Positions 61,185 through 64,000 of a DNA stretch of 64,000 nucleotides are shown piece by piece. Each line of letters opens with the position of its first letter. Positions within the stretch are counted from its first letter, which is position 1. The DNA lies in NCBI RefSeq assembly GCF_008728195.1, contig NZ_CP031598.1, positions 1,736,001 to 1,800,000 of the forward strand. The letters run 5' to 3'. The stretch comes from Roseovarius indicus. GTDB lineage: Bacteria; Pseudomonadota; Alphaproteobacteria; Rhodobacterales; Rhodobacteraceae. The notes beneath the pieces were generated by a model. It saw only the letters and a list, made by a program, of their open reading frames with translations. It ran no database searches and had not been told where the DNA came from. The translations under genes were made by a program, and so were the position numbers.

Positions 61185-62414
61185 TCATTCCTTCGGCGGC
61201 GCGCCACCCGCAAAGCTGTTGCCGTTGACGTAATCGCAGGGCGCTTCCTGCATCTGCAGGTGCAGCCCGTCATCCTCGTACGGGTGGGCGCGGGCGAAGT
61301 CCTCGTCGACCTCGATGCCGAGGCCGGGGGCCTCGGGCGGGGTGATGAAGCCCTGCTCGACCCGGATCGACCCCTTGATCAGCCGGTCATGGAACTCGGT
61401 CTCGATCGTCTCGCACATCAGCAGGTTGGGGATCGAGGCGGCGAGGTTGATATTCGCCGCCCATTCCACCGGCCCGGCATAGAGATGCGGGGCGAGCTGT
61501 GCGTTGTAAACCTCTGCCATGGCAGAGACTTTCTTCATTTCCCAGATGCCGCCCGCCCGGCCCAATGCCGGTTGCAGGATGGCCGCCGCGCCCTCGCGCA
61601 GGAGGGGGGCGAACTCGGCCTTGGTGGTCAGCCGCTCGCCGGTGGCGATGGGGATGCGGACTTTCGCGGCCACCTGGGCCATCTGGCCGACGCTGTCGGG
61701 CGGCACCGGCTCCTCGTACCAGAGCGGCGAATAGGGCTCGAGCGCCTGGCCGAGGCGGATGGCCCCGGCGGTGGTGAACTGGCCATGGGTGCCGAAGAGC
61801 AGGTCGGCCTTGTCGCCCACCGCCTCGCGGATGGCCTTGCAGAAGGCGACCGAGAGCGAGATGTCGGACATGGCCGGCATATGCCCGCCGCGCAGGGTGT
61901 AGGGGCCTGCCGGGTCGAATTTTATCGCGGTATATCCGCGGCTTACGCAGTCGAGTGCGCTTTCGGCGGCCATCTCGGGCGAGGTCCAGAAATCGGCCAG
62001 CTTGTGATGCGGCAGGGGGTAGAGATAGGTGTAGGCGCGGATGCGCTCGTTCATCTTTCCGCCGAGCAGGGCCCAGACCGGGCGGCCGCGGGCCTTGCCG
62101 AGGATATCCCAGCAGGCAATCTCCAGCCCCGAAAAGGCGCCCATGACGGTCAGGTCGGGCCGCTGGGTGAAGCCCGAGGAATAGGCCCGGCGGAACATAA
62201 GCTCAATGTTTTCAGGGGTTTCGCCGGCCATGTGCCGCTCGAACACGTCGCGGATCACCGGCTTCATCGCCTCTGGCCCGACCGAGGCGGCATAGCATTC
62301 GCCCCAGCCGGTGATGCCGGTATCGGTGGTCAGTTTCACCAGGATCCAGTAGCGCCCACCCCAGCCCGGGGCAGGCGGCGAGGTGACGATGATGTCGAGG
62401 TCTTGCAGCTTCAT
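61185..62414 (-). CDS. Enolase-superfamily (mandelate racemase-like) sugar-acid enzyme
   Basis: 409 residues. N-terminal capping domain (GGRYWILVKLTTDTGITGWG) and C-terminal barrel. KFDPAG holds the conserved Lys; E-ligands in WYEEPVPPD and ATGERLTTK; the general base His in LAPHLYAGP. At the position of the first metal-ligand Asp the sequence is LLFGTHGQF. Probably a dehydratase of an acid sugar, similar to mannonate/galactonate enzymes. Convergent with the AEC gene and 84 bp before the dehydrogenase. Confidence 0.85.
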   Translation of the reverse strand: MKLQDLDIIVTSPPAPGWGGRYWILVKLTTDTGITGWGECYAASVGPEAMKPVIRDVFERHMAGETPENIELMFRRAYSSGFTQRPDLTVMGAFSGLEIACWDILGKARGRPVWALLGGKMNERIRAYTYLYPLPHHKLADFWTSPEMAAESALDCVSRGYTAIKFDPAGPYTLRGGHMPAMSDISLSVAFCKAIREAVGDKADLLFGTHGQFTTAGAIRLGQALEPYSPLWYEEPVPPDSVGQMAQVAAKVRIPIATGERLTTKAEFAPLLREGAAAILQPALGRAGGIWEMKKVSAMAEVYNAQLAPHLYAGPVEWAANINLAASIPNLLMCETIETEFHDRLIKGSIRVEQGFITPPEAPGLGIEVDEDFARAHPYEDDGLHLQMQEAPCDYVNGNSFAGGAPPKE

Positions 62415-62498
62415 GGCGGGCCTCCCGAAGGGGGTTTTGCAACGTCGGTATTACGTCGGTATTTTGTCGGTATCACGTCGGTGCGGCATCGGCGCGGC

Positions 62499-63584
62499 CT
62501 AGCGCAGCATGATCACGTTGCGCCGCGCGCTGCCGGTGTTGGTGTCGGCGATGGCCTCGTTGATCTGGTCGAACGACCAGCGGTTCGAGATCAGCTCGTC
62601 GAGCTTGAGGCGGCCCTGGGCGTAGAGGTCGATCATCCACGGAATGTCGCGCTTGACCACCACGTCGCCCATCAGCGAGCCGGTGATGCCCTGCCCGTAG
62701 GCGGCCAAATTCACCGGCTCGTAGGACGACATGTCGCCGGAATGGGGCATGCCGACCGCGATGATCCGGCCGCCGCCCGCAAGGTAGCGCGGCGCCTGGT
62801 CATAGGCGGGGATCGCGCCCACGGTCACGAAAACGGCGTCGGCGCCCCGGCCCATGGCCTTTTTCGCGGCGCGCCAGGGTTTTTCTTGGGTGGCCAGCAC
62901 GCCGTCGGTCGCGCCGAAGGCCTTGGCGTCTTCCAGCTTGCCCTCGCTCATGTCGACGGCGACGATACGGCGGGCGCCGGCGATGCGCGCGCCCTGGATG
63001 GCGTTGAGCCCGACACCGCCGGCGCCGATCACGACCACGTCCTGCCCGGCGCGCAGCTTGGCGGCGTTGACCACCGAGCCGATGCCGGTGATCACTCCGC
63101 AGGCCAGCAGGCAGGCGGCGTCCATCGCCATGTCCTCGGGGATCTTCGCGACCTGGCTGTGATGCACGACGACCTTCTCGGCAAAGGCGCCACAGGCCAT
63201 CGCCTGATGCAGCACACCGCCATCGGCCGTGGTCAGCGGCCCGTGATCGCCATCATAGGGCGTGTCGCAGCCGGTGGGCCGGCCGCTGCCGCAGCTGGCG
63301 CATTCGCCACAGGCGCGGATCAGCGTCACGACCACCGGGTCGCCCTCGGACAGCCCGTTGACCCCGGCGCCGACGGAGGTGACGCGGCCCGCCGCCTCGT
63401 GGCCGTAGACGGCGGGCAGGGTGCCGCCCCAGGCGCCCTCGGCATAGGAAATGTCGGAATGGCAGATCGCCACGGCATCGAGCGTGACCTCGATCTCGCC
63501 CATCTCGGGGGCGCGCAGCCTGACGTCTTCGATGACAAGGGGTTTGCCGAATTCGTGGCAGACGGCGGCCTTGATGGTTTGCAT
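62499..63584 (-). CDS. Zinc-dependent alcohol dehydrogenase (class III type)
   Basis: 361 residues from ATG 63584, with GGAGGG upstream. Catalytic zinc ligands in AICHSD (Cys), GHEAAG (His) and the later VGAGVNG region; structural zinc by CGECASCGSGRPTGC (four Cys, slightly irregular); NAD-binding GAGGVGLNAIQGARIAGA with VDMSE favouring NAD. Oxidises an alcohol or aldehyde, substrate unknown. Same strand as the enolase-type enzyme. Confidence 0.92.
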   Translation of the reverse strand: MQTIKAAVCHEFGKPLVIEDVRLRAPEMGEIEVTLDAVAICHSDISYAEGAWGGTLPAVYGHEAAGRVTSVGAGVNGLSEGDPVVVTLIRACGECASCGSGRPTGCDTPYDGDHGPLTTADGGVLHQAMACGAFAEKVVVHHSQVAKIPEDMAMDAACLLACGVITGIGSVVNAAKLRAGQDVVVIGAGGVGLNAIQGARIAGARRIVAVDMSEGKLEDAKAFGATDGVLATQEKPWRAAKKAMGRGADAVFVTVGAIPAYDQAPRYLAGGGRIIAVGMPHSGDMSSYEPVNLAAYGQGITGSLMGDVVVKRDIPWMIDLYAQGRLKLDELISNRWSFDQINEAIADTNTGSARRNVIMLR

Positions 63585-63668
63585 GATGATCCCTCCGGCA
63601 GGTTTTGAGGGGCAGCCTGACCCGGATTCTTTCACCGGTGCAAGCGGGAAAAAGGCGGCTTCGGCCTC

Positions 63669-64000
63669 TTACGGGGCGGAAACGGGGCGGCGCGTGGTAA
63701 GGAACAGCACGAGCGCCGCCAGGGTGAGCAGAAGCGCGGCGAGGAAGGGCGCGCCGGGCAGGTAGATGGCGCCGCCCGGCATGGTGGCCGCGGCGAAGAC
63801 GCCGGTCATCAGCAGGGGCGAGAGGATCATCGCCAGCGCGTTGACGGAGGTGAGGATGCCCTGCAGCTCGCCCTGCGCGTCATCCGGCGTCTGCTGCGAC
63901 ATCATCGCCTGCAGCGCGGGCACCGCCATGGCGGCCATCGCGGCGACCGGCGTGAGGATCAGGGCGAGCGGGCCATTGGTGATGAAGGCCAGCACCGGGA
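63669..64000 (-). CDS. MFS transporter, C-terminal part
   Basis: The frame runs off the right edge, so only the last ~110 residues are seen: ALQAMMSQQTPDDAQGELQG and SVNALAMILSPLLMTGVFAA, then a final membrane helix. This resembles the TCR/TetA-type drug transporters (QGELQG motif). Drug specificity cannot be judged. Confidence 0.8.
   Translation of the reverse strand, partial: PVLAFITNGPLALILTPVAAMAAMAVPALQAMMSQQTPDDAQGELQGILTSVNALAMILSPLLMTGVFAAATMPGGAIYLPGAPFLAALLLTLAALVLFLTTRRPVSAP

Noticed and set aside
61260..63608. Plus-strand 782-codon frame
   Set aside because: Antisense to the enolase-type and alcohol dehydrogenase genes; long only because of GC-rich third positions.
1..64000. CRISPR arrays
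   Set aside because: No regularly spaced identical repeats of 24-40 bp were seen; the TCCCTG units are too short and irregular.

Overview
The window looks like chromosomal DNA of an alphaproteobacterium, most likely of the Roseobacter/Rhodobacteraceae group. Grounds: GC-rich coding regions with many 4-bp ATGA/TGATG overlaps, a SPOR-dacF-tmk-holB-tatD-MBL housekeeping block, DUF1127 mini-proteins, SARP/BTAD proteins, DUF3489-DUF2924-serine recombinase cassettes, and a eukaryotic-type glutamine synthetase beside an Amt transporter. This comes from reading motifs and translations only; no database search was run.

Layout. 1-8.6 kb is accessory DNA: the end of a membrane protein, decayed IS481, ISL3, IS21, IS6 and resolvase pieces, a replication-relaxation remnant, two small secreted peptides, two tyrosine recombinases around a sulfotransferase-like gene, and a lipoprotein. 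8.6-17.6 kb is the most interesting part, an apparent class II lanthipeptide locus. A 55-residue Cys-ending precursor (12762-12929) is followed by a short hairpin and then three translationally coupled genes: a JmjC/cupin-8 oxygenase, a 1012-residue LanM of the Cys-Cys-Gly zinc-ligand type, and a second JmjC-like oxygenase. Divergently there is an ABC exporter whose nucleotide-binding domain carries an insertion of about 190 residues, overlapping a cyclic-nucleotide-binding/TerB-like protein; a small membrane protein lies beyond. 17.6-20.8 kb is a scar: a headless UvrD-like helicase cut by an IS6 element that itself sits in a dead IS6 copy.

20.9-31.7 kb holds a SARP-alpha/beta hydrolase fusion and then a likely nitrogen-response island: histidine kinase, OmpR-type regulator, Amt, DUF1127, STAS, YgjV-like, DUF1127, GSII; then a flavin oxygenase with its own DUF1127 partner. 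32-38.3 kb has an IS6 transposase remnant, a SARP/TPR regulator, NTF2-like, methyltransferase, HxlR, tautomerase and OsmC genes, and a methyltransferase cut by a solo IS6 end.

38.3-54.5 kb is a mobile region ending at tRNA-Ser(UGA). It contains two direct copies of a DUF3489-DUF2924-serine recombinase cassette. The first recombinase is cut by a complete IS21 element; the second is intact. Between them lie DUF411, a Zn/Cd/Pb P-type ATPase with its divergent MerR regulator, YnfA, a half tRNA-Gly, and a phage-like packaging set (TerL, DUF5681, ParB-methyltransferase). 54.6-64 kb is ordinary backbone: SPOR lipoprotein, DacF, Tmk, HolB, TatD, a metallo-hydrolase, an AEC transporter, an enolase-superfamily enzyme, a zinc alcohol dehydrogenase, and the end of an MFS transporter.
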